Positions 12,554-23,239 of a stretch of DNA of 64,000 nucleotides are shown piece by piece. The notes beneath the pieces are model-generated. The model was given only the letters and a program-made list of their open reading frames with translations, was not told where the DNA came from and made no database searches. The position numbers and the translations under genes are program-made. Numbering within the stretch: position 1 is the first letter of the stretch; the number at the start of each line of letters is the position of its first letter. The DNA is from Linum tenue. Lineage: Eukaryota; Streptophyta; Magnoliopsida; Malpighiales; Linaceae. The DNA lies in assembly GCA_946122785.1 (NCBI GenBank), contig CAMGYJ010000002.1, positions 55,887,703 to 55,951,702 on the forward strand. The letters run 5' to 3'.

Positions 12554-12625
12554 TATGATGATCTCCGAGGTGCCTCTCTGGAAAACTCTAAATACACTCT
12601 TTCACTCAAAAAGTCTCTCCCTAAA

Positions 12626-13481
12626 CGAGAAAAAATTGTTATATTGTGCATATTTAGATAACTAAATAAATGGGAGAAAACTATAACGACGCTTTTTTAC
12701 TCAATATCCTTATTGTGAAGCTAAAGGGAAGTTCACAGTCTATTGTATAAAAGACAGTCGTTTCCCCTTAAAAAGGCAAGTAATTCCACTAACCAAAGGA
12801 TAAACCCATTTCATTTTGTATGATGGTATCACTAAATTGTCGGAATATGAATCAAATTTGGAACAATTTGTGAACGATAACCTTTGTTTGACCAACCATT
12901 GATAGCGAAACAAGATGTTGAGTGCAAATGACCACTTTAGGAATGTAAATTCTTTTAGACTAACCTGACCTCTTTGCAAAAAAGCAAACTAGAGGGATCT
13001 GAATCTCAATGACCATGCCAACACCACACAACAACAATACTTAGTAATACTTTGGGAGGAAATGGAAGGAAGGAAGATTAGAATCACAGCAAAGTGTGGT
13101 GGTGAAGTCAAGTGGGAGTGTGCAGAATGCAGACTAGTGTGAGGTGTCAGGACTGCCAACTCATCGCAAAGGAAAAACACAATCTTTGACCGCTTTTTGC
13201 GGGATTCCTATCGTATTCGTATCATGTTCATGTGTATAGGGTTTGCTTTGCTGACGCTGCATTGCTCCCTCCGTATTTCCTCCACCCGACGGCCGACCCT
13301 CATCCAAAATTTCCCACTCTATTTAACCAAAAAAAAAAAAAAATTCCCACTCTCAAATTATTCTTTATTTACTAGAATTATGTATTTATGTTCGCCTATG
13401 CTTTTCCTTTTGTTTTGGTTGATCGAATGTTCTCTGCCTTTTTATCCACACGTCAAATCCATTGTCATTTATTTATTATAA
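12626..13481. other. Intergenic, no gene seen
   Basis: AT-rich sequence between the 5-prime end of the LINE and the fold-back MULE. It contains an A-run at about 13330-13343. Short open frames have no recognisable features. Confidence 0.5.
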
Positions 13482-13490
13482 TAATTATTA

Positions 13491-14555
13491 GGGTGTGCCT
13501 ACGGTGACATGCATGTCACGGTGACTTGCACTTTCCGGTCGACCTCAGTTAGGATTAGGTCGACCTCACATAGAATTCGGTCGACCTCATTTAGGATTCG
13601 GTCGACCTCATATAGGATCCGGTCGACCTAATATGTTGTTTCAGTGTAAAAACAGTTCATGGTGCCTACTTTGGATATTCATATCATACAATTGGCTAGA
13701 TGGAAATTGAAGACTAATGACTAGTTTTGAAGCTGGAGTGTCCCTCTACATATTGAAGTGATTGAGAGCTCGATAGGAAGTCCAGAAGACCATTTTTGAA
13801 CCTCATCAAAAGGCTATGCCAAAACTGGGAAACTGCCTAGAAATGGCAAGTCTGGAAACGTGTTTGTGAAGCCTATTTTTTAGCTCAATTCGAGAAGCAT
13901 GAATGCGAGTCGAGTCCAGGAGCCTCTACCACGTTAAATTAGGTATGTGTTTATACAAATTCAAGGAATTTGATGAAATATTGGATATCTTTAAGGCTTC
14001 AAACAAAAGGGTCGAAGTTGCTACGAAGGCTGTTTTTCTGGCAGACTTCGAGCACAAGCAAGCTGCCAGAAAAACAGCCTTCCTAGCAACTTCGAGCCTT
14101 TTGTTTGAAGCCTTAAATATATTCAATCTTTCATTCAATGCCTTGCCTTTGTATAAAAAAATACGTAATTTAACATGGTAAAGGCCCCTGGACTTGACTC
14201 GCATCCATGCTTGTCAAATTGAGCTCCAAAGTAGACTTGACAAACACGTTGCCAGACTTAGCCATTTTCAGGCAGTTTCCCAGTTTTGGCATAGCCTTTT
14301 GGTCAGGTTCAAAAATGGTCTTCTGGACTTTCTATTGAGCTCCCAAGTACTTTAATGTGTAGAGGGACACTTCAGCTTCAAAACAAGCCTTTAATCTCCA
14401 ATTTCCATCTAGCCAATTGTAAGATATGAATCTCCAAAGTAGGCACCATGAAACTGTTTGTACACTGAAACAACTGATTAGGTCGACCTGATCCTATATG
14501 AGGTCGACCGAAAAGTGCATGTCACCATGACATGCATGTCACCGTAGCAAAGTCC
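13491..14555. mobile_element. Fold-back MULE, near-complete palindrome
   Basis: The flanking 9-bp TSD TAATTATTA (13482-13490 and 14556-14564) is perfect, as expected for Mutator-like elements. The ends are GGGTGTGCCTACGGTGACAT and, complemented from the right, GGACTTTGCTACGGTGACAT. The two arms, each roughly 500 bp, are inverted copies of each other and meet near 14053. GGTCGACCTNATCC-type units repeat close to both ends. Matching open frames on the two strands at 13903-14204 are mirror images produced by the palindrome, not genes. A half copy lies at 25421-25891. Confidence 0.85.
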
Positions 14556-14564
14556 TAATTATTA

Positions 14565-16014
14565 ATGTGGACGTAATTCGGATGGTCACGGTTGGATTGG
14601 GCACGAATTTCCTATAGGATGACTCGTTATAATTAAACCAATTTGATATTTCAGTTCCGCATAAGTTTAATCACCATGCTGACATATCAATGTCCCGAGT
14701 GCGAGACAAGAGCTAGCTATATATTTTGGTCATAAATTAGGCTTTGAGTTTCGAGGTTGCTCGATTGATGATTTTTTTCCTAGTAATTGACTAATGATTA
14801 TTACTATTTAAACATTACTACCTTAATTTTTTGTGTTAAAGTATATTTATTAATATTTATGATCGTTATATATAGTTTTTATTTTTATTATTTTGAGATG
14901 ATCTTGTATAAATTTGCTAAACCTATTTTATAATAATATAATTTATTCACCTTTCACCCTATCTGCACTCTCCTATTATTTCATTTCAAAAAACAATTTG
15001 TCTGAATACTTACGCCCCCACCAATTTATAACCCCTAAAATTTCCCCTTAAGCTTGCATCCTATTTTATTTACACTCCCCTAATTGCCAAACCTTGTGTT
15101 AGGAGGATCATAATTCATAAGTGCAAAAATGATATCAGCTTCTTGTGAATGAATCTGGAGCTTAGAGTGTGAGAGGTAGGAAAGATCAAAGAAGGGAAGG
15201 GCGTGTGTTTAGTTTGGTTTGGTTTGCTAGCTGGCTCAGCGTGTGTATATTTTTGCGCCAAGTTGGATGTACTCGTTTTCCCAACTGCCTGTGCCAGCGT
15301 GCGTATATCTCACATCTCATCCCCGGCTCCTGCAAGCGGTTTTTACCTGATGTAATTATTCTTCCTACCAAAGAAAGCAAAATAAAATACAATGCTCCAT
15401 AATTATCAGCACCACCCATTCACTCGTTTTTGTTGCATGAACAGAAAGATGACGTCATTAAATTTTTAAAAAATGTCATGAATGATGTTTGAATGAGGGT
15501 ACATTGATTAAGATTGTTGAATTCAGGTGAAGTTTTGTTCGTCACACATTGGGAGAGGTCCATAACTATAACTATTTATTAAAAAAAAAAAAAACAACTA
15601 TAACTCGTGTACAAATTTTTTTATTCTAATTTGACTCCAACGATCGCAAGCCATGACGAAAAACGATATTACATTTGTCAAGTTTTTGACTAGGTGTTTG
15701 AATGTTAATTTCCTAGATATGGGATTCACTTAAGATATTATAGGTTGTGCTGATGCAACCGTCATCCCATATTTTCAACTCGTGCAAAAATTTCATGTGT
15801 TTGGCCATAGTATTTGCAACCGCTTTGTCTTGTAACTGTTCATAAATCTACATCTTCTCATCGTATATGGTACCATGCATCAAGTTGGACATTTGTAGTT
15901 TCACGTTTTAATCGTTCAAGATTAAGAAATTCGTAGTTACATATATGTTGAGTATTCCACGGTAGCTACATAATCAAAGTAATAAATGGTTTTGTTGAAA
16001 GTTGAAAAGCAATT
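14565..16014. other. Intergenic, no gene seen
   Basis: AT-rich sequence. The C-rich, T-rich stretch near 14960-15100 loosely resembles one near 19990-20160 and may be part of an old repeat. The overlapping open frames on both strands at 15169-15419 have no support as genes. Confidence 0.5.
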
Positions 16015-16085
16015 GCACGTATAGTTTAGTGGTATCATAGTACCGCCTCACAGTACTCACCATGGTTCGATTTCTTGGATGTGCA
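16015..16085 (+). pseudogene. Degenerate tRNA-like sequence (tRNA-Gly-like)
   Basis: A 71-nt stretch with a tRNA layout. The 5-prime strand GCACGTA pairs with TATGTGC-like 3-prime sequence at 6 of 7 positions, followed by discriminator A. An A-box-like TAGTTTAGTGGT, an anticodon stem GTAC/GTAC around a 7-nt loop (16045-16051) and a B-box-like GGTTCGATTTC are present. The layout is closest to plant tRNA-Gly. The loop would give CTC at 16047-16049, which does not match, and the T-stem has mismatches. Probably a tRNA pseudogene or a tRNA-derived SINE head. Confidence 0.45.
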
Positions 16086-17179
16086 TCCTCTAATTTTTAT
16101 TATATAATTTAGGGTTACATTTATCATTTTTTTTTTTTTTGCAGATTATTACATTTATCTTTTCTAGCCCAGTTTCTCCGGATTATGGTACATTCAAAAC
16201 CTGCAAAAGATAATGTATAATGCAAACATTACACCTTGATCTTCATTTTATACGATTTACAAATCGTTGCATTTAAGTGCATATCCAATTGGCTAATCGC
16301 ACATCACAACACTTAATCATGACCGGACGTGCCTAGCTTTGCCTTCCTTATTTGCAACATGAGACTTAGACAAGGTGTTTTGTCATCATCTAACACCTAG
16401 ACGTATGCAACGTTATGCTTTTCTGAACCATGAAGGTAGGGATGGATGACAATTCGTTTTACCTTATACATGGAAAAGTAACCAAAATTATTTATGATTT
16501 GAGGATAAGGTCACAAGGATGACCATGAGAAAGAAAAAAACAATTGACGAGATCCAATAAGTAAATACTCAAAGTTTGAGGACCAACTTGGCATATGATC
16601 ATTGTTGGAGCTAATATTAACTACGAAAAAAATAATAAAATTCCCAATATCCATTGATTTTCCATAACATTCCGCCGAGTTCTATAATAACGAAAAACTA
16701 ACAAAAGTCGGTTGCTAAATTTCCAAGTCCCCATAAAATATAACCAACGGAGAAATTTAGCCCCCAATTTTTTTTATTTTATTAGGCAAACCTAACAAAC
16801 TTATTTTTCTCCTCGTTCATAAAAGTACGGCAGCTATTGAATTGGAATCGGAAATTTTTTGAGTCAAAACGAAACATTAAAAAAACTAAAACAGAAAGAA
16901 GGAAAAAAGCAGATAACGCCGTGTATGACAACTCAATAATTCGCACTCCGGTTTTCCCTTTTTGACCCTTCCGTTTCCTTTCCCTCTTTCCTGATTCCCC
17001 AAACGTGTCCTCCACATGCTTTCCCCTTTTCCTCTGCCCCTCTATTTATTCCCCAAAACCATTCCAACCCAACCCAGCAGAGAAGCAACCAAAAGGAAAG
17101 AGAGAGAAAAAAAAAAAAAAACTCCCCAGAAGCGAAATCGGAAAACCAATCGAGAATACTACAATCGCCGCCGCGTGAA
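16086..17179. other. Intergenic and probable promoter of the 119-aa gene
   Basis: AT-rich up to about 16920, with a T-run at about 16126-16140, then increasingly CT-rich. A TATTTAT box at 17043-17049 lies about 130 bases before the ATG at 17180. The purine-rich leader at 17085-17120 (AAAGAGAGAGAAA plus an A-run) looks like a plant 5-prime UTR. The promoter assignment is inferred. Confidence 0.4.
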
Positions 17180-17539
17180 ATGGCCGACAGACAGAGGAAC
17201 GGCAGCAGTAAGATCTCTTCTTCTTCTTCTTCTTCCGGCACCGGCCAGCCGAGCCGGCTCCAGCGGCGGAGGCCGGCGTCGTTGCAGATCAGCCCGGCGT
17301 CTTCCTCCTTCTGGAGCGCAGCCATCCCTCTCCTCTCCCCGCTCGACACCTCCCCGACCGCCGTGGATCGGAAGTTCGAGATGTCGGCGAATCAGCAGCA
17401 GAGTCAGATTCAGAACCAGCAGAGAGGCGGCGGCGGGGAGGCGGAGAAGGCAGCCGTGTTCAAGAAATGGCAGCACCCGGCGGCGCCCTTCTGTTACGAG
17501 GCGGCCAAGTTGAAGCCGTCGTTCTTCGTCCCTGTATAG
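17180..17539 (+). CDS. Small conserved plant protein of unknown function, 119 aa
   Basis: Single-exon frame MADRQRNGSSKI... ending in FFVPV. The N-terminus is basic and serine-rich, with a Ser tract at about residues 12-19. A middle segment (about 32-55: RPASLQISPASSS then WSAAIPLLSPL) and the C-terminal segment (about 93-119: FKKWQHPAAPFCYE...FVPV) match a short motif arrangement I know from uncharacterised plant-specific proteins. No membrane segment or signal peptide is visible. The start is the first ATG after a purine-rich leader, and GC content rises sharply over the frame, as in a real plant exon. Neighbouring DNA is transposon-poor for about 1 kb each side. The function is unknown. 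Overlapping longer frames in other phases are shadows of its GC-rich composition. Confidence 0.72.
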   Translation: MADRQRNGSSKISSSSSSSGTGQPSRLQRRRPASLQISPASSSFWSAAIPLLSPLDTSPTAVDRKFEMSANQQQSQIQNQQRGGGGEAEKAAVFKKWQHPAAPFCYEAAKLKPSFFVPV

Positions 17540-18682
17540 CCTTGTTACTACTATATTATTGTGATTAGAGATTGGCGATTGGGGGAAAAAAATTGGAGAG
17601 TGAAAGGACAGATTAGATTTGTACACAGGTTGGGGGGGATTTACTACAATTAGGGTTTTCAGATCTGACCTAATGATACTTTTTTTCTTTCCTTCTTCCC
17701 TTGGTTTCAGCAGAGAATGAATTGTACACAGATTTTTTTGGGGGAAATGATATTGTTCATACAAATTTGATCCTAGTTCCCGGCCCGACCCGACCCGTAC
17801 TAACCAACCACTTCGCTTTCTTTGACCATTTGTGGCTGATGTTTTACTGTGAGTGTGATTGGGTAGAATTTGGGTGGTTGGTTTGGTGACGGGTTGCTTT
17901 CATGTAATTTAATTGGGTTGTGGGTAGAAAAAATTTTGTGGGATGTTGAAATTGCTGACCAGGGAGGTGTTCTTGTCTGTCGGCTTCTCGGTCTTTCTTG
18001 CCGATTGCCATCTTCTTCACGTTATTTACTTACCACTTACCCTCAAAACGGACCTAATCTGTGGGTACACAACAAATACTACACCGTTTCCCCTACGATT
18101 TGGGTTTGTTTACTGCAAAATTAATTATTTTTCAATACACGACTCCATGATTCAACCCATTTGAACGAAATCTGCAAGTTGGGAATATTTTTACAAGTCG
18201 CGGCTAAGAATATTTTTATGCTTTTGCTAGTGTACTTACCAGCTTTAAGTGGAGGATACGCACACTGTGGTAGTCAAATTGAAGCTTTGAACAGTAGCGC
18301 CCAGCTATCAATTAATCATATTTCCACTTATCTCTTTTGGTTTTGCGTAGAGGGAGAGAGGAGAATCGGGATGTGGTGTGTGTGGCCAAAAAAACGACAC
18401 CGACAGCGACAAACGGGAGCATTGGGTGGATGGTCTGGCGGATGGATCTCTTATCTCTTTTGAATGGTCAGACGCCGCACCTCGCACTCGCAGGATAAAC
18501 AAACAATCAGATACCCACCATCTTCTGTTTGCCTCTCTCTACAGTCCACAGTTTGGTTGTCAAACTCCTAACATCTCTCCTTTTAATTAATAATATTTTT
18601 TTTGGGTAAGATTAACAGTATATATTTGACATTACAAGAACATCAACTGAATAATAAACAGTCGTTTATGTTTTGAAGGGAG
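17540..18682. other. 3-prime UTR candidate and intergenic
   Basis: Downstream of the 119-aa gene. The first 200-250 bases are probably its 3-prime UTR, with T-rich tracts near 17680 and 17730. The rest has no gene I can support. Confidence 0.45.
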
Positions 18683-18690
18683 GGCACAAC

Positions 18691-19710
18691 TAGGGCAACA
18701 AATCAGCCAAATCGTTCACGAGCAATTTGGCGTCCGGTTAGAAAAAATTGGTTCAGCACTTGGTTCATTTACTAACGAGTCGGGTTTAAATTAACCCTTG
18801 TTCGGTTTATAAGGCTCGTGAGCCTGCTCGGTCGGTGGCTTGTTGACCTCAACTCGTGAGCTAGTGATGGCAATGGGGGCGGGACGGGGCGGGTCGACCC
18901 ACTCTTACATGTTATTTGGGGGGAAAAAATACACGCAAATTGTAGTTTCTAAGATAAAACGAAGGGAAAAATACTTTATGAATGAAAAATAGTTATAATA
19001 GAATGGGTAATTGAGTCTAACAAGTTGAAAGATCAACTCTAACTAGTTGAAAAAATGTCAAAATAAGATAAATATGTATAGATACTATAAGAAATTGAGA
19101 TAAAATGGATTTAGAACGAGGCGGGGCGGGGCAGGGCGGATTGGAAGTAGATACCGATGCCCCGCCTGCACTACTGCAGGTCGGGTAATACTCACGGGGC
19201 GGGTTGAAATTGCCATCACTGTCGTGAGCTAGCTCATTTTGAGTGTATGAGCAGGCTCGACAGTACAACTAGCAAGACACATCAACTAGCAACTTATGAG
19301 CAAATCGATTAATAGCTAGTTTACAATTAACTTGTTGATAATTCATATTTTTATTAAATTATATATCTCACGACTTATGATGTTTAAGAATTTGAGCAAG
19401 TGAAACAATCGTTTATAATTTTAAAGATAAATTATGTTTTATAGATTGCTCACGTATTTATTATTATTAAATAACATTATATTAAACATAATAAATTATA
19501 AACTAAATGATATGATACATAAGTTCGAGCCGATCTCGCGAGCTAATTGATGAGACGAGCTCAAGAGTAGAGCTCGTTAATGAGTCTAGCTCAAGTCAAA
19601 CACAAGCCAACATTTTTGTAAACAAGTCAAGTTCGAACTCAACTAGTTTATTAACGAGCTGATCTCAAACTAGAGCAAAACTAGACTCGACTCGGCTCAT
19701 TTTCAACATG
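18691..19710. mobile_element. hAT-type MITE, host of a second hAT
   Basis: The element begins TAGGGCAACAAATCAGCC and ends GGCTCATTTTCAACATG. The flanking repeats GGCACAAC (18683-18690) and GGCACAAT (19711-19718) match 7 of 8. Both arms carry AACGAG/CTCGTT and GGCTCGTGAG-type units, as in the 5061-9538 element, so the two belong to one family. The TIRs are imperfect, so the outer boundary is less certain than the inner one. Confidence 0.65.
18862..19221. mobile_element. hAT-type MITE, 360 bp, nested
   Basis: The TIRs are TAGTGATGGCAAT at the left and CAGTGATGGCAAT (complement) at the right, with the perfect 8-bp TSD TCGTGAGC (18854-18861 and 19222-19229). GGGGCGGG-type repeats lie next to both ends around an AT-rich core. 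It sits inside the 18691-19710 element. Confidence 0.87.
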
Positions 19711-19718
19711 GGCACAAT

Positions 19719-20349
19719 TATCATAATTTTATTGCTGAGCCAAGTGTTTGGAATCACTACATAGAGGTTATTTAACATAAACAATCACATATCTTTGACG
19801 TTTGTACAAGACCGTCATAAGAGTTTACCTTGTAACAACACGGTAACAAAAGTTTCTAACTTGTATAGTATTAAATGGTCTTTTCTATTGATCTCCATCC
19901 AAAGTTCCGTGAAATTTCCCTCGTCATGACCCACTTCATTAACAAAATTTATAAGGAAACAAACAAAACTAACCCAAAATCTGAACCAACCTAGCACCCA
20001 GAACCAACCAGACACCACCCTAACTTGCACCCTCCTACTTTTTCTCTCAAACAACAACTTACACCCCAACTTACTCCCCACTTAAATCTACCCCCTACAA
20101 TTTACACCTCCATTTGCACCGCTCTCGAATTTGCTCCCCCTAGTTGCCAAACAAAGCGCAAGCCACCACCTCCAGTTCACCATTGTTATCGAGGGATAAA
20201 GGAAAGAATAATAAATGTGGAAACATTTGATTGTTTGTGGATGTGGGTGGGGAGAAGCGAATCGTTGAAGCCGAAATAGTTTATCCAAGGAACACACAGT
20301 CGAGTCGTCAAATCTATCCTCCAACTTCATTACTTCCAATGCAAGCTCC
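19719..20349. other. Intergenic, no gene seen
   Basis: AT-rich at first, then a strand-biased, C-rich stretch at 19980-20170. No frame with recognisable features. Confidence 0.5.
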
Positions 20350-20354
20350 TCACT

Positions 20355-20758
20355 TGTTAGAAACACGTTAATTGCAGTTTTTGTTATTTGGCATTATTTG
20401 CCGGTTTTGAATTCTTGGGGGATTATTTGGGGAATTTGGGAATAAACAGGGAGTCAATTGCTATGTTATTTTAGTTGGGTAGGAAATAGCTATTTGTAGG
20501 ACTATATAATATGTAATTAGTGGAAATTATTCCATTAAGCAATTACATAATCATTTTCCTAAACCCTATTCTTCTTCCTCTCCTCCTCCTTCCACGTCTC
20601 TCTCGACTTCTCCTTCTCCCAAAGCTGCCGTGGCAACCACTCCTTCCCCAACCCTCTCGATCTCTCAATTCCCTCTCTTCAAACTCTTAGCTAGGTCATT
20701 TGCTCATTGACCTGGCTTTCTCCCATTCGGTGAACTGTTAGAAACCGGGTTTCTAACA
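20355..20758 (+). repeat. 5-prime LTR of the gag-only element
   Basis: 404 bp, TGTTAGAAAC...GTTTCTAACA, with short inverted ends. A pyrimidine-rich TCTTCTTCCTC stretch lies in the middle. TATATAATATG near 20505 may be the TATA region. Confidence 0.9.
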
Positions 20759-20828
20759 TCGAATATCATAGCACGGTTCTAGAGTGAGTTTCACATAACT
20801 CTTGAACCAGGGTAGACGTAAGAAAACA

Positions 20829-22729
20829 ATGGTGCAGACTAAGTTTCAATCCACAGCAGAGAAGGCGGCTCAGGCGGCCGAGAAAGCCACCAAGGCTGGC
20901 GACAAGGGCCTCGACGTCGTGGTGGAGGACGAGACGGATCTCGAAGCGGTGAAGATGGTGGTGCACGAGCACTCCGGAGCGCTGGCTCGGTTCGAGGAAG
21001 GGCTGGCAAGGGTGCAGGCTGAGGCGAAGACAAATGTTGGGGGTCTTCGCCAGATGTTGGGGGACTTGATGCAAGCGGTTGCATCACTGCAAGCAAAGGG
21101 GGCTGGAGCAGAGACTGCGGTCAATGGAGGCGGCGCGGCAGGTGGAGGACCGACCGCGGCAGGGCCAACCCCGACCCCGGCCGAGCTGGCTGCGTGACAG
21201 GCGAGGCGGCGGTGGAGGTCGAGGGAGAAAAGGAGCCGCCCCGCGCAGATCGCGCGGTCGTGGGAGCGCGTGGGCGTGGTCGTGGTCGTGGGTTGGGTCT
21301 GCTACCGACCCCGTCGGCCCAAGAAATCGCGGCCATGCGAGGCAAAGCGAAGATTCTAGGGTATGGCGATGTTAGGCCTCAGTTGAGTTTCGGGCCGCAT
21401 GAACCAATGGGCCAGGGCAGGGAACCCAACGGGCTGGGGTGGTTGGGCCCGAACTAGGAAAAAGAGATGGGTTGGGCGGGCAGGCAGGCAGGCAAAGGGC
21501 TGGGCCGAAACCGGGAAGGGTGCGACTTGGCGGGGATCGACCAGGGAAACAGACCGATTGCCTGGGTGGGGTCCGACACGTGGCGCATGGAGCGGAACAG
21601 GCCGAACCGACGCGGGTCGACTTAGGTTGGACGAACCAGTGGGCTGAACCAGTACGATCAGTTCCTGGGCGGATCGGGTGGTCGGGGACCAGAAGCCAGA
21701 AGAGAGCCTGGCAGGGGTTCGGAGCTCTCTTATCCGCCGTTTCATGGCCCCCGCTCGCAGGTAGAACAGTGGGACGCGAGCCAGGCCTGGAAGGTTGGAC
21801 CGGACGAGTGTGCAGAGTACCTGTTCGAGGAGGAAGAAGGGTGGGGTCGAAGCAGAGGGCCGCAGATTCCGCGAGAGTATCGTGACTGAGCTCTGGGGTA
21901 CGACAGGTATGTCAGCTACCCTCACGGCTTTGATGGTGAAATGGTGTTTAGGGCCAAACCCCCTACCATTGAATTCCCAAAATTCACTGGTCAGGAGGAT
22001 GCAGGTCTTTGGTTGTATGCAGCTGAAAGGTGGTTCAAGAATCACCCCACCAAGGTAGAGAGAAAGGCGCACCTGGCGTCCTTCTACTTAGAAGGAGACG
22101 CGCTGCAGTGGTGGGAGTGGCTAGAGCGATCGTGCGCAGCTGCTCAGACCTTGATCACCTGGCCCTTGTCCAAGGAAGAGCTACGGTACCAGTTTGGTAA
22201 GTCGGAAGGGTGGGCGCCGGATCAACTTGCTAAATTGTGCCAGACGGTAACAGTAGCGGAGTACAAGGCAGAATTTTTCAACCTGGGCAATCAATGCAAG
22301 GGAGTACCGGAGGAGACCCTAGCTGGGTTGTGTATGGCTGGCCTAAAACCAGAGATCGCAGCAGCGGTTAAGGTTTTCGAACCAAATTCGTTGCGATTTG
22401 CATTTCGTCTTGCATGGTATAAGGAAGAGAAACTGGCCAGTTGGAGGAGCACGATTGGGCGCTTCCCGAAGGCTGGCGGAAGCAGGGGCGGTGGCACCGG
22501 GTCGGGCGGCGGGGGAGTGAACGCGGCCTTCGGAGCAGGCTCGTCGACAACGGGAGACGTCGCTACCACTCGGCAAGTCTCTAGGCCGCCACCGAAGGGT
22601 TTCGTGAGGCTATCACCCCAGGAGATCGAGCAAAAGAGAAGAGAGGGGAAGTGTTTCAATTGTGACGAGAGGTTCACCGTGGGACACAAATGCGCCAAGC
22701 CTGACTTGATGATGCTAGTGGGTCGCTAG
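20829..22729 (+). pseudogene. Gypsy-type gag, interrupted
   Basis: The ATG at 20829 opens a 122-codon frame with an Ala/Glu-rich coiled-coil-like start (TAEKAAQAAEKATKAGDKG) and stops at 21197. Gag resumes in another phase at 21941-22729. That part has the capsid-like core (PPTIEFPKFTGQEDAGLW; LEGDALQWWEWLE) and a C-terminal knuckle CFNCDERFTVGHKC at about 22654-22695. The 21200-21940 region in between is GC-rich with broken frames. Retrotransposon gag proteins form the virus-like particle that packages element RNA. Here at least one frameshift or stop separates the two halves, so an intact product is unlikely from this copy. No pol follows: after the stop at 22729 only the polypurine tract and LTR remain. 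Confidence 0.82.
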
Positions 22730-22828
22730 GAAGATGAAGCGGAGGAGGAAGCAGGAGATGAAGGGCTGCCGGACGAGGAGTAGGCGACACAACCTTGAGG
22801 GCAAGGTTGTTTTTCAAGAGGGCGGGGA

Positions 22829-23234
22829 TGTTAGGAACACGTTAATTGCAGTTTTTGTTATTTGGTATTATTTGTCGGTTTTGAATTATTGGGGGATTAT
22901 TTGGAGAATTTGGGAATAAACAGGGAGTCGATTGCTATGTTATCTTAGTTGGGTAGGAAATAGCTATTAGTAGGACTATATAATCTGTAATTAGTGGAAA
23001 TTATTCCATTAAGCAATTACAGAACCATTTTCATAAACCCTATTCTTCTTCCTCTCCTCCTCCTTCCATGTCTCTCTCGACTTCTCCTTCACCCAAAGCT
23101 GCCGCGGCAACCACTCCTTCCCCAACCCTCTCGATCTCTCAATTCCCTCTCTTCAAACTCTTAGCTAGGTCATTTGCTCATTGACCTGGCTATTTCTCCC
23201 ATTCGGCGAACTGTTAAAAACCGGGTTTCTAACA
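22829..23234 (+). repeat. 3-prime LTR of the gag-only element
   Basis: 406 bp. It aligns end to end with 20355-20758, with scattered substitutions (GGCATTATTTGCC versus GGTATTATTTGTC, for example) and a 2-bp length difference. Confidence 0.9.
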
Positions 23235-23239
23235 TCACT

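Larger units (their letters stand above)
1870..12625 (-). mobile_element. Decayed L1-type LINE, broken by four hAT insertions
   Basis: Read on the minus strand, the pieces 12625-11475, 10577-9547, 5052-4102, 3020-2834 and 2007-1870 form one LINE in the expected order: ORF1 with its zinc knuckle, then ORF2 endonuclease, then ORF2 reverse transcriptase. The gaps are exactly filled by hAT elements with 8-bp TSDs. Stops and frameshifts occur throughout. The part after the RT catalytic motif (rest of RT, C-terminal region, poly(A)) is missing, so the 3-prime end is truncated near 1870. The ends are approximate. Confidence 0.75.
20355..23234 (+). mobile_element. Non-autonomous gag-only LTR retrotransposon (TR-GAG type)
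   Basis: Complete 2880-bp element with TG...CA LTRs (20355-20758 and 22829-23234) and the perfect 5-bp TSD TCACT (20350-20354 and 23235-23239). After the 5-prime LTR, TATCATAGCACGG resembles a mutated tRNA-iMet primer-binding site. A polypurine tract AAGAGGGCGGGGA ends at 22828. Between them lies only a Gypsy-type gag; protease, RT, RNase H and integrase are absent. Plant TR-GAG elements have this layout and would depend on a partner element for mobility. The LTRs differ at a modest number of positions, so the insertion is not very recent. Confidence 0.88.

Noticed and set aside
13903..14204. Similar 92-codon frames on opposite strands
   Set aside because: They are mirror products of the palindromic arms of the fold-back MULE.
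17016..17764. Longer frames on both strands over the 119-aa gene
   Set aside because: Low-complexity Arg/Ser/Pro products from GC-rich sequence. The 17180-17539 frame has the conserved C-terminal block.
21356..22072. 238-codon minus-strand frame
   Set aside because: It is antisense to the gag region of the gag-only retrotransposon and has no recognisable features.
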